From assembly GCA_039030555.1 (NCBI GenBank), contig JBCCDY010000001.1:186001-250000 (forward strand): a DNA stretch of 64,000 nucleotides, given 5' to 3'. Positions 42,544 through 51,533 of the stretch are shown here, piece by piece. Each line of letters starts with the position of its first letter. The first letter of the stretch is position 1. The notes beneath the pieces are model-generated. The model was not told the DNA's origin and searched no databases. It saw only the letters and a list, made by a program, of their open reading frames with translations. Origin of the DNA: JBCCDY01 sp039030555 (GTDB lineage: Bacteria; Bacteroidota; Bacteroidia; Cytophagales; Cyclobacteriaceae). A program made the position numbers and the translations under genes.

Positions 42544-43412
42544 CTCCTCTGGTTTCTATAATAACTCCTACCTACAACTACGCTATTTTTCTTCCTGAAA
42601 TTATTCAGTCTGTTTTAGATCAAACCTATGAAAACTGGGAGCTTATTATTGTAGATGATGGGTCCACAGATAATACTTCAGAAGTAGTTCAGCCCTATCT
42701 AAAAGATCATCGAATTTGCTACATATATCAGGATAATACCGGAGTTTCTACCGCTCGGAATAAGGGTATAGAAAAAGCCAATGGAGATTACATTCAGTTT
42801 TTGGATGCGGATGATCTAATTTCTAAAGATAAGTTAAAGAGGCATATTGTTTATATGATTGCAAACCCACAAATTGACGTTGCATATAGCGCTGATGCTC
42901 ATTTTGAGCATCCTGGTGAATATAGGTTTGTTTCTTATCCGAAAATTCCCGGTACCCACGAAAAAAGACTAGAACAGGTCCTCAGGGTTAACCCAATTAG
43001 TACAGGTAATCCACTAATAAAAGCTGAAATAGTTAGGAAAACCAGAGGGTTTATTGATGGCATTACAAGAGGACAGGATTGGCTCTTTTGGTTTGAAGTA
43101 ATTTTTAATAGAGCAATTTTTGGGAAATGTGACGGTGTCCTTTACTTTATTCGTACACACAATACGCCTAGGAAGCGTAGCTATATTAGATCACATATTT
43201 TGTTAAGAAAGGAAATCTCAAACTTTAACATCTCTAGAAAACATAAATACTTATCAAGAAATTATAAATATTGGTTTATTGTTGAGGAAGCAAAAAGAGC
43301 AAAAGACATCCATTGGGTAATTTTCTATTCTATTATATATATTTTGTTAATTCATCCAAAGACTTTAAGTCACTATAAGATTTTTATAGGGGACATTTTA
43401 AAAATTAAATAG
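42540..43412 (+). CDS. GT2-family glycosyltransferase
   Basis: The reading frame is open from 42396, but ATG 42540 overlaps the upstream stop (ATGA) and starts MTPLVSIITPTYNYAIFLPE, the normal GT2 N-terminus, giving 290 residues. The GT-A fold has VDDGSTDNT and the metal site FLDADD. The C-terminal part (RGQDWLFWFEVI) is acceptor-specific. The donor sugar is unknown. It is coupled to the membrane protein gene and followed 22 bases later by a methyltransferase gene. Confidence 0.9.
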   Translation: MTPLVSIITPTYNYAIFLPEIIQSVLDQTYENWELIIVDDGSTDNTSEVVQPYLKDHRICYIYQDNTGVSTARNKGIEKANGDYIQFLDADDLISKDKLKRHIVYMIANPQIDVAYSADAHFEHPGEYRFVSYPKIPGTHEKRLEQVLRVNPISTGNPLIKAEIVRKTRGFIDGITRGQDWLFWFEVIFNRAIFGKCDGVLYFIRTHNTPRKRSYIRSHILLRKEISNFNISRKHKYLSRNYKYWFIVEEAKRAKDIHWVIFYSIIYILLIHPKTLSHYKIFIGDILKIK

Positions 43413-43434
43413 TTAGAGATAATCGAACTTAGAA

Positions 43435-44136
43435 ATGATATCAAAGATAAAGCATTTGATTAATGAATTTAATGCAGAAAAAGAGTACAAAAAATATATT
43501 CCTGAAATACATAAGACTACGGAAAACATAGACTCCAATGAGCTTGTAGATTTTATGTTTCATCCTGATTGGAAACGATTTTTTTGGATGATGCAGATTC
43601 CTTCTGAAATCAAATTCTTGCTAGGCAAAGTATATCAACTGAAACCAAAAGTAGTCTTAGAAATAGGGACCAAATCAGGAGGCACTTTGTTTTTATTTAC
43701 AAAAGTAGCGAGCGACGATGCTAAGATTGTTTCGATTGATTTCCCGGATGGTCAGTGTGGGGGATACTCAAAAAGCAGAGCTAGTTTTTATAAAATGTTT
43801 CCAACAAAGAACCAAAGTCTCGATCTAATAAGGGGCGATTCTCATGCGGAGGAAACGAAAGAAATGCTTATTGATAAGCTTGGAGATCGAAAAATTGATT
43901 TTGCTTTTATTGATGGAGATCATTCTTATGAAGGTGTTAAGCAAGATTTCGAAATGTATTCAACACTTGTCAGGCCGGGTGGTCTTGTAGCTTTTCACGA
44001 TAATAAACCTTCCAAAGAAAATAGTTGGAGTGGTGTGATTAAGTTTTGGGAAGAAGTAAAACATACTCATAAAACAGAAGAGTTTTTTGGAAAAGAAGAT
44101 TCTACTTGGGGAGGAATTGGAATTATATACTTATAG
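43435..44136 (+). CDS. Class I SAM-dependent methyltransferase (Methyltransf_24-like)
   Basis: A 233-residue enzyme. SAM-binding motif I is VLEIGTKSGGTLFLF; the acidic IDF follows, and FAFIDGDHSYEGVKQDFEMY with VRPGGLVAFHDN marks the CmcI/Methyltransf_24 type. It probably methylates a sugar or its linkage in the glycan. It is embedded between glycosyltransferase genes and the next gene starts four bases later. Confidence 0.82.
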   Translation: MISKIKHLINEFNAEKEYKKYIPEIHKTTENIDSNELVDFMFHPDWKRFFWMMQIPSEIKFLLGKVYQLKPKVVLEIGTKSGGTLFLFTKVASDDAKIVSIDFPDGQCGGYSKSRASFYKMFPTKNQSLDLIRGDSHAEETKEMLIDKLGDRKIDFAFIDGDHSYEGVKQDFEMYSTLVRPGGLVAFHDNKPSKENSWSGVIKFWEEVKHTHKTEEFFGKEDSTWGGIGIIYL

Positions 44137-44139
44137 GAC

Positions 44140-45066
44140 TTGAGTCAAAAACTTAATCTTGCCTTCTCTTTTGATCGAGGTTATGCAAGACATTTTTATG
44201 GGCTATTTCAATCAATTTTGGACTATCATAGCCCTCAAGAAATCTACCTTCATATTATACCTTTCGAATTATCTGAGAACGAGCTTCATGATCTAAAAAA
44301 ATATATAAGCTCTGTAGGCTGCGACGTCACATTCTATTCTATAGATCACAATGAAATACGGAGGTTCGAGGCTACTATAACCGGTACTTGGTCTATTGCA
44401 GTTTATTTAAAAATTTTTTTTCCAGTACTCGTTTCAAAAGATGTAAGCCAACTGCTTTATATTGATGTTGATACCGTGGTTACTGGGAGTCTCAAGCCGT
44501 TGTTTAAAATTGACCTGGGGGATTGTCCGCTAGGAGCAGTTTATGACTGTTACGTCGGAAAAAGACCAGATTTAGGAATTGACAGTGAAGGTGATTATTT
44601 CAATTCAGGGGTAATGATTTTTAATGTGGCCAAATGGAAGGAGCTGAATATTACAGGAAAAGCTATTGAATTTGCCTCAAAACATCCTGAAAAAATAAAG
44701 TTTGTTGACCAGGATGCACTAAACGCCGCTTTAGTTAATATGTGGCTAAAGCTTGATAAACGATATAATCTATTGTTTAGCTATATCAACCCAGATTCTA
44801 ATTCAAAAGAATATGAAAGAATTAAGGGTGAAACAGTTATTATCCATTTTACGCTAGAAAAGCCCTGGCATCTTTTATGTCAAAATAGATTCAGAAAGCT
44901 TTACAAAAAATATGGGAAAAAAGCCTCTTTCAGTAATAAATCATTAGTTGTTGATTTCTCAATTAATAAAATACCTGCATTCTTAAGGCTTAGGATAAGG
45001 GAGTGGTACCTTGATAGCATTATTGTAAAAAAGATTTGGAAAGCAATTAGGGCTTCTTTTGAATAA
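44140..45066 (+). CDS. GT8-family glycosyltransferase
   Basis: A 308-residue retaining GT-A enzyme. It starts with TTG at 44140 (SQKLNLAFSFDRGY follows), as no ATG is available before the fold begins. The DxD motif is in LLYIDVDTVVTGSL; FNSGVMIFNVAKWKE and VDQDALNAAL are typical GT8 segments, and a GxxKPW-like site reads EKPWH. LPS glucosyl- and galactosyltransferases belong here. The stop lies 20 bases inside the convergent FkbM gene. Confidence 0.9.
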   Translation: MSQKLNLAFSFDRGYARHFYGLFQSILDYHSPQEIYLHIIPFELSENELHDLKKYISSVGCDVTFYSIDHNEIRRFEATITGTWSIAVYLKIFFPVLVSKDVSQLLYIDVDTVVTGSLKPLFKIDLGDCPLGAVYDCYVGKRPDLGIDSEGDYFNSGVMIFNVAKWKELNITGKAIEFASKHPEKIKFVDQDALNAALVNMWLKLDKRYNLLFSYINPDSNSKEYERIKGETVIIHFTLEKPWHLLCQNRFRKLYKKYGKKASFSNKSLVVDFSINKIPAFLRLRIREWYLDSIIVKKIWKAIRASFE

Positions 45067-45916
45067 GTCTCTTGCTGATTCCAACCGTGAGCTCTCCTGA
45101 AAAAGAGACTTCAAACTCATACTTCAGTAAAATGTTAATAATAGGCATTAAGTATTCATCTATATCATGGACTTCAATTGCAATAACATCCACTAAATAA
45201 AGCCAATCCAGATTATTTTTTTTCTTAAAGATTTCTTCTTCACCACCTTCAACATCAATTTTCAAAACTGAAATGGAGTCTAGTTGAAAATCTTCAATTA
45301 AATCAGGTATGGAAATAACCTGAAAACTTCCGCCCTCCTCCTGTTTTGGGCTGTCTGTCAACGAGAACCCCCAATCCATACTATCTTCGTTTTTTGCATA
45401 GAGTTGAGCTTTCTCGCTCCATAAACCTTTGTTTACAGGATGGATGTTCTTTAGATTGTTATTAACAAGATTTGTTTGAAGTCTATTGAATGTTTCACGA
45501 TTTGGCTCAAGTGCAATGATTTTCAAGTCTGAATAGAAGGCCTTAAAATACAAACTAGTCAGCCCAATGTTGGAGCCTGCATCGACCATTACTTTGGGGG
45601 TAATATTATAAGAGTCCATTAACTGAATTAGTGGAAGGTACTCTTCATGAAGAACGATCTGATTAAATACCAAAGGATCAGACGAATTTTTTAACAAATT
45701 GAATTTGAACTCTTCCTTATTCAATTTGTGATTAAAAAGAATAGCAGATTCTCTTTTATCGATTTTAATATTTTTCTCCACCAAGTGAGAAATAAGCAAA
45801 TGTGTTCCTCTTAGTCCGAAAGGAATTCTAGAACTTAGTTTATCTACAATTGACATAAGAAGTACTATTATTACTTCCGAAAGCTTGTAAAAGCTAAGTT
45901 TTTTTAAATATTTCAT
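45047..45916 (-). CDS. FkbM-family methyltransferase
   Basis: A 289-residue enzyme; ATG 45916 is chosen over an in-frame TTG at 45925. The SAM site is VMVDAGSNIGLTSLYF with ALEPNRETFNRL, and the FkbM signature is VLKIDVEGGEEEIF. The family O-methylates sugars or polyketides. It is a minus-strand island whose 3' end overlaps the GT8 gene by 20 bases, and whose 5' end is 22 bases from the next plus-strand gene. Confidence 0.9.
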   Translation of the reverse strand: MKYLKKLSFYKLSEVIIVLLMSIVDKLSSRIPFGLRGTHLLISHLVEKNIKIDKRESAILFNHKLNKEEFKFNLLKNSSDPLVFNQIVLHEEYLPLIQLMDSYNITPKVMVDAGSNIGLTSLYFKAFYSDLKIIALEPNRETFNRLQTNLVNNNLKNIHPVNKGLWSEKAQLYAKNEDSMDWGFSLTDSPKQEEGGSFQVISIPDLIEDFQLDSISVLKIDVEGGEEEIFKKKNNLDWLYLVDVIAIEVHDIDEYLMPIINILLKYEFEVSFSGELTVGISKRLIQKKP

Positions 45917-45938
45917 CGTCAGCAATATAGATTAGGTA

Positions 45939-46943
45939 ATGCTTCCAATCAATTATGTACTATTTTCCTTTGGCAACCGAACGCATCATAACAGGGCTGT
46001 TTTAGCAATTTATAGTGTACTACTTAATTATAGTTTCCGTGAAAATGAATGCGTAATTGTTTACACTGATTCTCCTGAATATTTTCAAATTTTTTTTAAT
46101 CAAAGCATTGTAGTATTTGAGCATCTGGATCAGAATAAAGTTAATGAAATGCTTGGCCCTATTGATCTCATTCATAGAGTCAAAATTGGTGTTATTGAAG
46201 ATGCTCTAAAAAAATTCCCTGGCAATACTATATTGTATTTCGACTCCGATACTTTTTTTACAAAAAATCTAAATCATGCAAAAGGGCTGATCACTGAAAA
46301 GGATGCAATCATGCATCTTGTGGAGTTCAATATGGGAAGTGTACCAGAAGATTTCCCTCCTGCTCCAACTACTTACGATTTTGCTCAGATGATAGGCATG
46401 GATGAATTCGAGCTTGGTAATGAGGTCGTTAGAATTGATGCTAAAAGCTTTAACTCCTGGAATGCGGGACTCATTGGTTTACACCCATCTCATCTTGAAT
46501 TAATCCCTTTAGTATATCAATTAACGGATCAGTGGTATCCGAAAGTGCCGTCTCACGCAAGTGAACAATACGCTTTTTCGTATGTCCTTCAAAATAATCT
46601 CGTGCTTCATCCGGGTGAGTCGTTTTGTTATCACTACTGGTATCATGCCAAAAAAAAAGTGGTGGATTCCATTCTGGAAAATTTACTCGGTGATAATTTC
46701 CTTGAAACAGAACTGGATGAGCGTTCAAAAAAAATGAAATCGCTGATTTCGCGACTTCCTAATTTACTGAACACACATTTTTATATTCATCATGATAAAG
46801 CCATTCAAGACTTCTTAAAAAGGAGATATTTTAAGGGGTATTTAAATGCATTAAAAACGATATTAAGTCATCCTGAAAAAACCTGGACTATGCTTAAGGA
46901 TGCCGGATATTATACCAGGATTCGATTCGATAATGAACTTTGA
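45939..46943 (+). CDS. Putative GT-A fold glycosyltransferase (divergent)
   Basis: A 334-residue protein with a nucleotide-diphospho-sugar transferase layout. The DxD-like motif is in TILYFDSDTFFTKNL (about residues 95-109) with SWNAGLIGLHPSHLE following, as in GT8-like enzymes. The C-terminal third is a helical region that may bind the acceptor. No close family match is recognised. Codons near 46650-46658 contain an A9 run (coding AKKK). The start ATG 45939 is clear. The next gene follows three bases later. Confidence 0.72.
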   Translation: MLPINYVLFSFGNRTHHNRAVLAIYSVLLNYSFRENECVIVYTDSPEYFQIFFNQSIVVFEHLDQNKVNEMLGPIDLIHRVKIGVIEDALKKFPGNTILYFDSDTFFTKNLNHAKGLITEKDAIMHLVEFNMGSVPEDFPPAPTTYDFAQMIGMDEFELGNEVVRIDAKSFNSWNAGLIGLHPSHLELIPLVYQLTDQWYPKVPSHASEQYAFSYVLQNNLVLHPGESFCYHYWYHAKKKVVDSILENLLGDNFLETELDERSKKMKSLISRLPNLLNTHFYIHHDKAIQDFLKRRYFKGYLNALKTILSHPEKTWTMLKDAGYYTRIRFDNEL

Positions 46944-46946
46944 AAA

Positions 46947-47852
46947 ATGAGTACCATTAAAGTTGGAATACTCGCGTCTTACGATTGGAAACTGCTAAAG
47001 CATTGCTTGCCTCGCATCTATAATAGTTCTGATAAAATAGTAATAGCTCTTGATATCCATAGAAAAACCTGGAGTGGTAATCATTTTGCTTTCGATGAAA
47101 ATGAATTTAAAAAATTAATCGAGAGTCTGGATGAACAAAACAAAATACAATTATACGAGGATAGCTTTTACTTAAGCGAGCTCTCTCCTATGGAATGTGA
47201 AGTCAGGGAACGAAATCTTCTGGCAAGAGAGCTAGGAAAAGGTGGCTGGCATATTCAAGTGGATTGTGATGAATACTTTATCGATTTTGAAGGATTTACC
47301 AGGTATTTAAAAAAATTAAAATCAAATCCTTCGAGTAAAGAAAAGGCATTAAACGTTTGCGCATACTGGATTCCACTTGTGAAGAAATTAGGTGATGGAT
47401 ATCTATTCGTAAAACAAACAAAGCAACCTCAGAGCTTTACAGTCGCTACCACGAATCCCAAATATATTTACGGAAGAGTCTCAGAGCACTTTAATCATTT
47501 TAGTCCTTTTTTCGTGCTTCATGATACATGGGCCCGTTCTGACGACGCTGTTCTTCAAAAATTGGAAAACTGGGGACATGCTAATGACTTTAATGTTGAA
47601 AGCTATTATCGCCTCTGGAAAGCCCTAGATGAAGACAATTATCACTATCTGAGAGATTGCTACTTTATAAAGCCATACAATGCCTGGCCAGAACTTGATT
47701 ATTTAAGAGCTGAATCCATTGATGAACTTTTAATTCAAATGGGAAACAATACATCTTCTTTTAATCAAACACTACACGACAAGTTGATGAATTACCGAAT
47801 ATTTGCCAGGCTTGTTGAATTGAAGAAAAATATCTTTAATAACTCCAATTGA
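46947..47852 (+). CDS. Putative GT-A/GT2-like glycosyltransferase (divergent)
   Basis: A 301-residue protein. The start MSTIKVGILASYDWKLLKHCLPRIY and the segment VRERNLLARELGKGGWHIQVDCDEYFIDF contain the DxD-type motif CDEYF (about residue 102), characteristic of GT2-like enzymes that act on glycans with long acceptors. The C-terminal half, with HFNHFSPFFVLHDTWARSDD, is unassigned. It is three bases downstream of the previous gene and is probably co-transcribed. Confidence 0.65.
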   Translation: MSTIKVGILASYDWKLLKHCLPRIYNSSDKIVIALDIHRKTWSGNHFAFDENEFKKLIESLDEQNKIQLYEDSFYLSELSPMECEVRERNLLARELGKGGWHIQVDCDEYFIDFEGFTRYLKKLKSNPSSKEKALNVCAYWIPLVKKLGDGYLFVKQTKQPQSFTVATTNPKYIYGRVSEHFNHFSPFFVLHDTWARSDDAVLQKLENWGHANDFNVESYYRLWKALDEDNYHYLRDCYFIKPYNAWPELDYLRAESIDELLIQMGNNTSSFNQTLHDKLMNYRIFARLVELKKNIFNNSN

Positions 47853-47895
47853 ATAAACAACCAGTACTTCCAATATATTTTGTCGAGTAAATACT

Positions 47896-48981
47896 TTGAA
47901 AAAGATAACGTATATCATATCTGATTTAGATTATTCAAAACACTTTCTGTGGATAGCTAAATACTTTCAAAATACCAGCTATACTTTATCATTTGTATTT
48001 TTAAATGCTTCCAAACCAAGACTTTTTGATGAATTATGTCATTTATCCGAAGAAATTTACTGGATCAGGCATCATGGGAAAAAGTCGCTTATTCCAAACC
48101 TGTTCAGATTATACTTGTATCTGAAAAAAGCGCCGCCGGACATTATACATACACATCTTTGGGATGCCAGTTGGTTAGGTCTTATCTGCGGGAAACTACT
48201 AAATGTAAAGAAAAGAGTCTATACAAGACATCATGGAGCTATCCACCACATGTATTTCAAAAGAGCTGTATTTTATGACAAATTGCTAAACAGGCTTGCA
48301 ACTGATATTATTGTTTTATCGACCACTCATCTTGAATTGTTGAGAGATAAAGAAAATGTACATGAAAAAAAATTACAATTGATACCACACGGTTTCGATT
48401 TAAAAGAATTTAGCGGTGTATCGACAGAACGAGTCGGTCAAATCAGAAAGAAATATTCAATACCATCACAGAAATTAATAATTGGAACCATATCAAGATA
48501 TACTCACTGGAAAGGCGTACAGTATATAATTCCAGCCGTAAGAAGTTTACTAAAAGAATTTGAGTTGCATTGGGTTCTTGCAAACGCAAAAGGCGATTAC
48601 AAAAAAGAAATTCAGGAAGCATTAAGCTCTTTACCTGATAAAGCATACACTGAAATAGAGTTTGAAGAAGATATAGCTGCGTTATACAAATCATTCGATA
48701 TTTTAGTCCATGTTCCAATATCCGAAGCGGCCGAGTCATTCGGTCAAGTGTATATCGAAGGTTTGTTGAATAAATTACCTTCTGTATTTACTGAATCTGG
48801 AATCTTAAGGGATATTCAGGACAAATCGGGGTTGAAGATTGTTCCATATTGTGACAGTCAAGCGATTCAAATAGAATTAAAATCTTTATTGATTAATCAA
48901 GAGAGGCCTCAAAAGGTAGATTTAGAAGAATTCACTGTTGAAAAAATGGGTTTTAGGCTCAAAAAACTATACGATAATTAA
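47896..48981 (+). CDS. GT4-family glycosyltransferase
   Basis: A 361-residue GT-B enzyme. It starts with TTG at 47896 (then KKITYIISDLDYS); no ATG precedes the fold. The acceptor half shows IIHTHLWDASWLGL and the donor half IGTISRYTHWKGVQYII, with the E-x7-E type motif SEAAESFGQVYIEGLLNKL. The substrate is unknown. It is followed by a GT2 gene 17 bases on. Confidence 0.9.
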   Translation: MKKITYIISDLDYSKHFLWIAKYFQNTSYTLSFVFLNASKPRLFDELCHLSEEIYWIRHHGKKSLIPNLFRLYLYLKKAPPDIIHTHLWDASWLGLICGKLLNVKKRVYTRHHGAIHHMYFKRAVFYDKLLNRLATDIIVLSTTHLELLRDKENVHEKKLQLIPHGFDLKEFSGVSTERVGQIRKKYSIPSQKLIIGTISRYTHWKGVQYIIPAVRSLLKEFELHWVLANAKGDYKKEIQEALSSLPDKAYTEIEFEEDIAALYKSFDILVHVPISEAAESFGQVYIEGLLNKLPSVFTESGILRDIQDKSGLKIVPYCDSQAIQIELKSLLINQERPQKVDLEEFTVEKMGFRLKKLYDN

Positions 48982-48998
48982 TTACAGTTATCTGAAAC

Positions 48999-49889
48999 AT
49001 GGATAATTCATCTACTAATCTTAGATTTTCGGTAATCATTCCCACCTACAATGGCGCCTCGAAAATATCTAATTGTATTAATAGTCTGTCTCAACAATCC
49101 TTTTTACCATTCGAAATAATTATTGTAATTGATGGAAGCACCGATAATACAAAACAAGTTGTTTCGGGAAATGAAAAAAAAGTGCCCATCAAAATCATAG
49201 ATCAGCAAAATAAGGGAAGAGCAGGGGCCAGAAACACGGGAGCTAAAATTGCCAAAGGAGATTATCTGGTCTTTTTTGATGATGATGTTGTGCTCCAAAA
49301 AGCTACTCTCTCTGCGTTTAAAGTAAAAATTCAGTATTCAGATGTGATCGTAGGGAGTCTAAAGGAAAAAGCAACTGATGAAACTTCTTCTAACTTTGCT
49401 GAGTACTGTAGTTACCTTCATCAAAAATGGGATACGTTTGAAGAAGGTTTTCTGAACAAACCTTACATCACAGCTAATAACTTTCTCATCAAAAAGTCCA
49501 TTTTTATGGCGCATGGGATGTTCAATGAAAAGCTCAGTGACGCTGAGGACTTTGAACTTGCAGTGCGCCTTTTTGAAGATAATATTCAAATCTACTACTC
49601 ACCATCAATCGTTGTAGAACATGAGCTTTTTAAAAGTTTTGAACAATACATTGAGAGACAAATAGAGTATAGAAAGGCTTCAAAATCTTTATTAGAAGTT
49701 AATCCTTTGGTAGAAAAATATTATAACCCTGGCAAGGTATCATCAACAAAGAAGTTGGTATATGCTGTATTGCGATCAATTTCTACCAATAGCATTTTTG
49801 AAAACCGCATTTGGGACTGGTTCCCTAATCAAGTGAAGTTTTATTTTTTCAGTAAATTAATATTCTCCCGTATCGTTAAAAATGATTAG
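48999..49889 (+). CDS. GT2-family glycosyltransferase
   Basis: A 296-residue GT-A enzyme. SVIIPTYNGASKISNCINSL begins the fold, VIDGSTDNTKQV the nucleotide loop and FFDDDVVL the DxD site; SDAEDFELAVRLFED is the acceptor-side ED motif. ATG 48999 is well placed. It ends four bases inside the convergent GT2 gene on the minus strand. Confidence 0.9.
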   Translation: MDNSSTNLRFSVIIPTYNGASKISNCINSLSQQSFLPFEIIIVIDGSTDNTKQVVSGNEKKVPIKIIDQQNKGRAGARNTGAKIAKGDYLVFFDDDVVLQKATLSAFKVKIQYSDVIVGSLKEKATDETSSNFAEYCSYLHQKWDTFEEGFLNKPYITANNFLIKKSIFMAHGMFNEKLSDAEDFELAVRLFEDNIQIYYSPSIVVEHELFKSFEQYIERQIEYRKASKSLLEVNPLVEKYYNPGKVSSTKKLVYAVLRSISTNSIFENRIWDWFPNQVKFYFFSKLIFSRIVKND

Positions 49890-50848
49890 CTATCCGATAT
49901 CAACTTAGGGTATGCCAAAGGTGTATTTCTCTTATAATACAAGAATGGCAGCTTGAAAACCATGAAATTTAGTAGAGCAATTGAAACGGAAAGGTCTTTT
50001 TTTGCCTCAATCAAATAGTTTCTGCTGAATAACGCTAGTACTAATTTTGTGGTAATATTGATGAACTCAATTACCAGATAACCAATATAATTCAACACGC
50101 CTTTTTTTCGCCAGTAAAGCAGACTCGACAGTTTTTTTTGTATGTGGAGATTAGAATTATTGGAAGTACCCCCCCCGTAATGGATTACCTGAGTTTGAGG
50201 GACAAAATAAATATTGTAATACTTTGAGATTCTCAGATGGCACCATTCGCTTTCTTCATAATAAATGAAGAATTCGGGATCAAATCCACCAACCTTCTGA
50301 TAGACCTCTTTTTTCATGAACATAAAAGCCCCGCTTATATCCAGTACTCTTGTGACTTTATTTTTTTCCTTATAGTATTTCTCAGCACTGAATAAACGAT
50401 AAATTAAGGGGTTGGATGTCAATAATAATCTTACAAGATTATGCTTCAGGAAAGGATAAAATGAAGGCTGAAATGAACCATCTTCATTCAAAAGTTTTAC
50501 TCCAATAACCCCAGCCTTCAAATCTTTAGTTGAGTCAAAAAACTTAATGCACTCCAGGATTGAGTTTTCGATGAACAAAGTATCAGCATTTAGGACTAGA
50601 AAGTACCGCCCAGTCGCTTTTTTAAAGCCAAGGTTATTGGCTGCACCAAAGCCTAAATTTAATTCTGATTTAACGTATCTGATTCTGTTAGAAAAACTGG
50701 TAAAGATCTTTTCAGCACCTTTTTTATACGAGTTATCAACTATAATAATTTCAAATTCGAATCCACTGGAGTGTTTTTCAATAGAACTGACGCACTCTTT
50801 AATAAGTGCCTCTGAATTAAAATTTACAATGATTATAGAGATATCCAT
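49886..50848 (-). CDS. GT2-family glycosyltransferase, rhamnosyltransferase-like, with an in-gene G8 tract
   Basis: A 320-residue GT-A enzyme. The fold begins MDISIIIVNFNSEALIKECV, with IIVDNSY and FLVLNADTLF, and the acceptor motif FYYEESEWC is present; the layout is that of WbbL-type rhamnosyltransferases. On the coding strand the sequence TACGGGGGGGGTACT (plus-strand C8 at 50169-50176) encodes YGGGT using repeated GGG codons, rare in this AT-rich genome. An A8 tract occurs nearby (plus-strand T8 at 50132-50139). Slippage in either would truncate the enzyme. It is coupled to the methyltransferase gene upstream and overlaps the convergent GT2 by four bases. Confidence 0.88.
   Translation of the reverse strand: MDISIIIVNFNSEALIKECVSSIEKHSSGFEFEIIIVDNSYKKGAEKIFTSFSNRIRYVKSELNLGFGAANNLGFKKATGRYFLVLNADTLFIENSILECIKFFDSTKDLKAGVIGVKLLNEDGSFQPSFYPFLKHNLVRLLLTSNPLIYRLFSAEKYYKEKNKVTRVLDISGAFMFMKKEVYQKVGGFDPEFFIYYEESEWCHLRISKYYNIYFVPQTQVIHYGGGTSNNSNLHIQKKLSSLLYWRKKGVLNYIGYLVIEFINITTKLVLALFSRNYLIEAKKDLSVSIALLNFMVFKLPFLYYKRNTPLAYPKLISDS
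50169..50176 (-). repeat. G8 homopolymer tract inside a GT2 gene
   Basis: Eight consecutive C on the plus strand (G on the coding strand), encoding part of the HYGGGTS motif. Such tracts can slip at replication and switch a gene on and off. It is the longest G/C homopolymer I noticed in the window. Whether it varies is not known. Confidence 0.4.
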
Positions 50849-50849
50849 G

Positions 50850-51476
50850 TTAGCGCCCCATGATCAGGAACTGTGGATACTTTAGTTCATCATAATAGCC
50901 AAAAGACAGAGTGCTTAAAAGCCAGGCTCCACGAGAGACTACTGGGTTAATTCCTACAATTTTTATTACCTCAAGGCCCGATTCTTCAAACATTCTTACC
51001 ATACTTCTTTTTGTAAAAAACCTGAGATGAGTCTTGTCCATAATTCCTTCTCTGGCATACTGCCAGTCCTTTTGAAGTAGAATATCCTTTATGGCATAGA
51101 AGTGTAGAATATTGGGAATTGAAGAAACTATGATTCCGTTTTCGCTTAGTAAAGTTTTGGTCTTAGCCAGAATTGACCAGGGATCAATCGTATGCTCTAA
51201 AACATCATTAAAAGTGATTACATCAAAATTGTTTTCAATTTTGTCGTAAGCATCTTCAAATGTTCCAAGAAAGGCTTTATCCAGTTGCTTATTAGCTTCA
51301 TTATATGCTTTTTCTTCTGGCTCAATTCCCCAGACCAAACACTTTTTAGCTTCTTTAACTTCTCTACCAAAATTTCCGTACCCACACCCAACGTCAAGTA
51401 ATGAATTAAAGCTTTCCGGAAGAAAATTTTGCACCTCCGGCCTTGATAATTTATAATATTCACTACTCTTGTCCAT
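50850..51476 (-). CDS. Class I SAM-dependent methyltransferase
   Basis: A 208-residue enzyme; ATG 51476 is chosen over an in-frame TTG at 51479. The SAM site is LLDVGCGYGNFGREV, followed by WGIEPEEKAY; post-motif II is DVITFNDVLEHTIDPW. This is the Methyltransf_23 type common in polysaccharide loci. Its stop is one base before the start of the downstream GT2, so the two are an operon. It is divergent from another GT2 gene across 57 bases that hold a perfect 8-bp inverted repeat. Confidence 0.87.
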   Translation of the reverse strand: MDKSSEYYKLSRPEVQNFLPESFNSLLDVGCGYGNFGREVKEAKKCLVWGIEPEEKAYNEANKQLDKAFLGTFEDAYDKIENNFDVITFNDVLEHTIDPWSILAKTKTLLSENGIIVSSIPNILHFYAIKDILLQKDWQYAREGIMDKTHLRFFTKRSMVRMFEESGLEVIKIVGINPVVSRGAWLLSTLSFGYYDELKYPQFLIMGR

Positions 51477-51500
51477 CAATTTTTAAGTCTTTGTGACGCT

Positions 51501-51524
51501 TAAGTTTATAAAATTTTAAACTTA
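51501..51524. promoter_or_regulatory. Perfect 8-bp inverted repeat in a divergent gap
   Basis: TAAGTTTA (51501-51508) and TAAACTTA (51517-51524) are exact reverse complements around an eight-base AT spacer. They occupy the centre of the 57-base gap between the divergent methyltransferase and GT2 genes, so a dimeric regulator site is plausible, although AT-rich repeats arise easily by chance. Confidence 0.3.
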
Positions 51525-51533
51525 CGTATTTTA

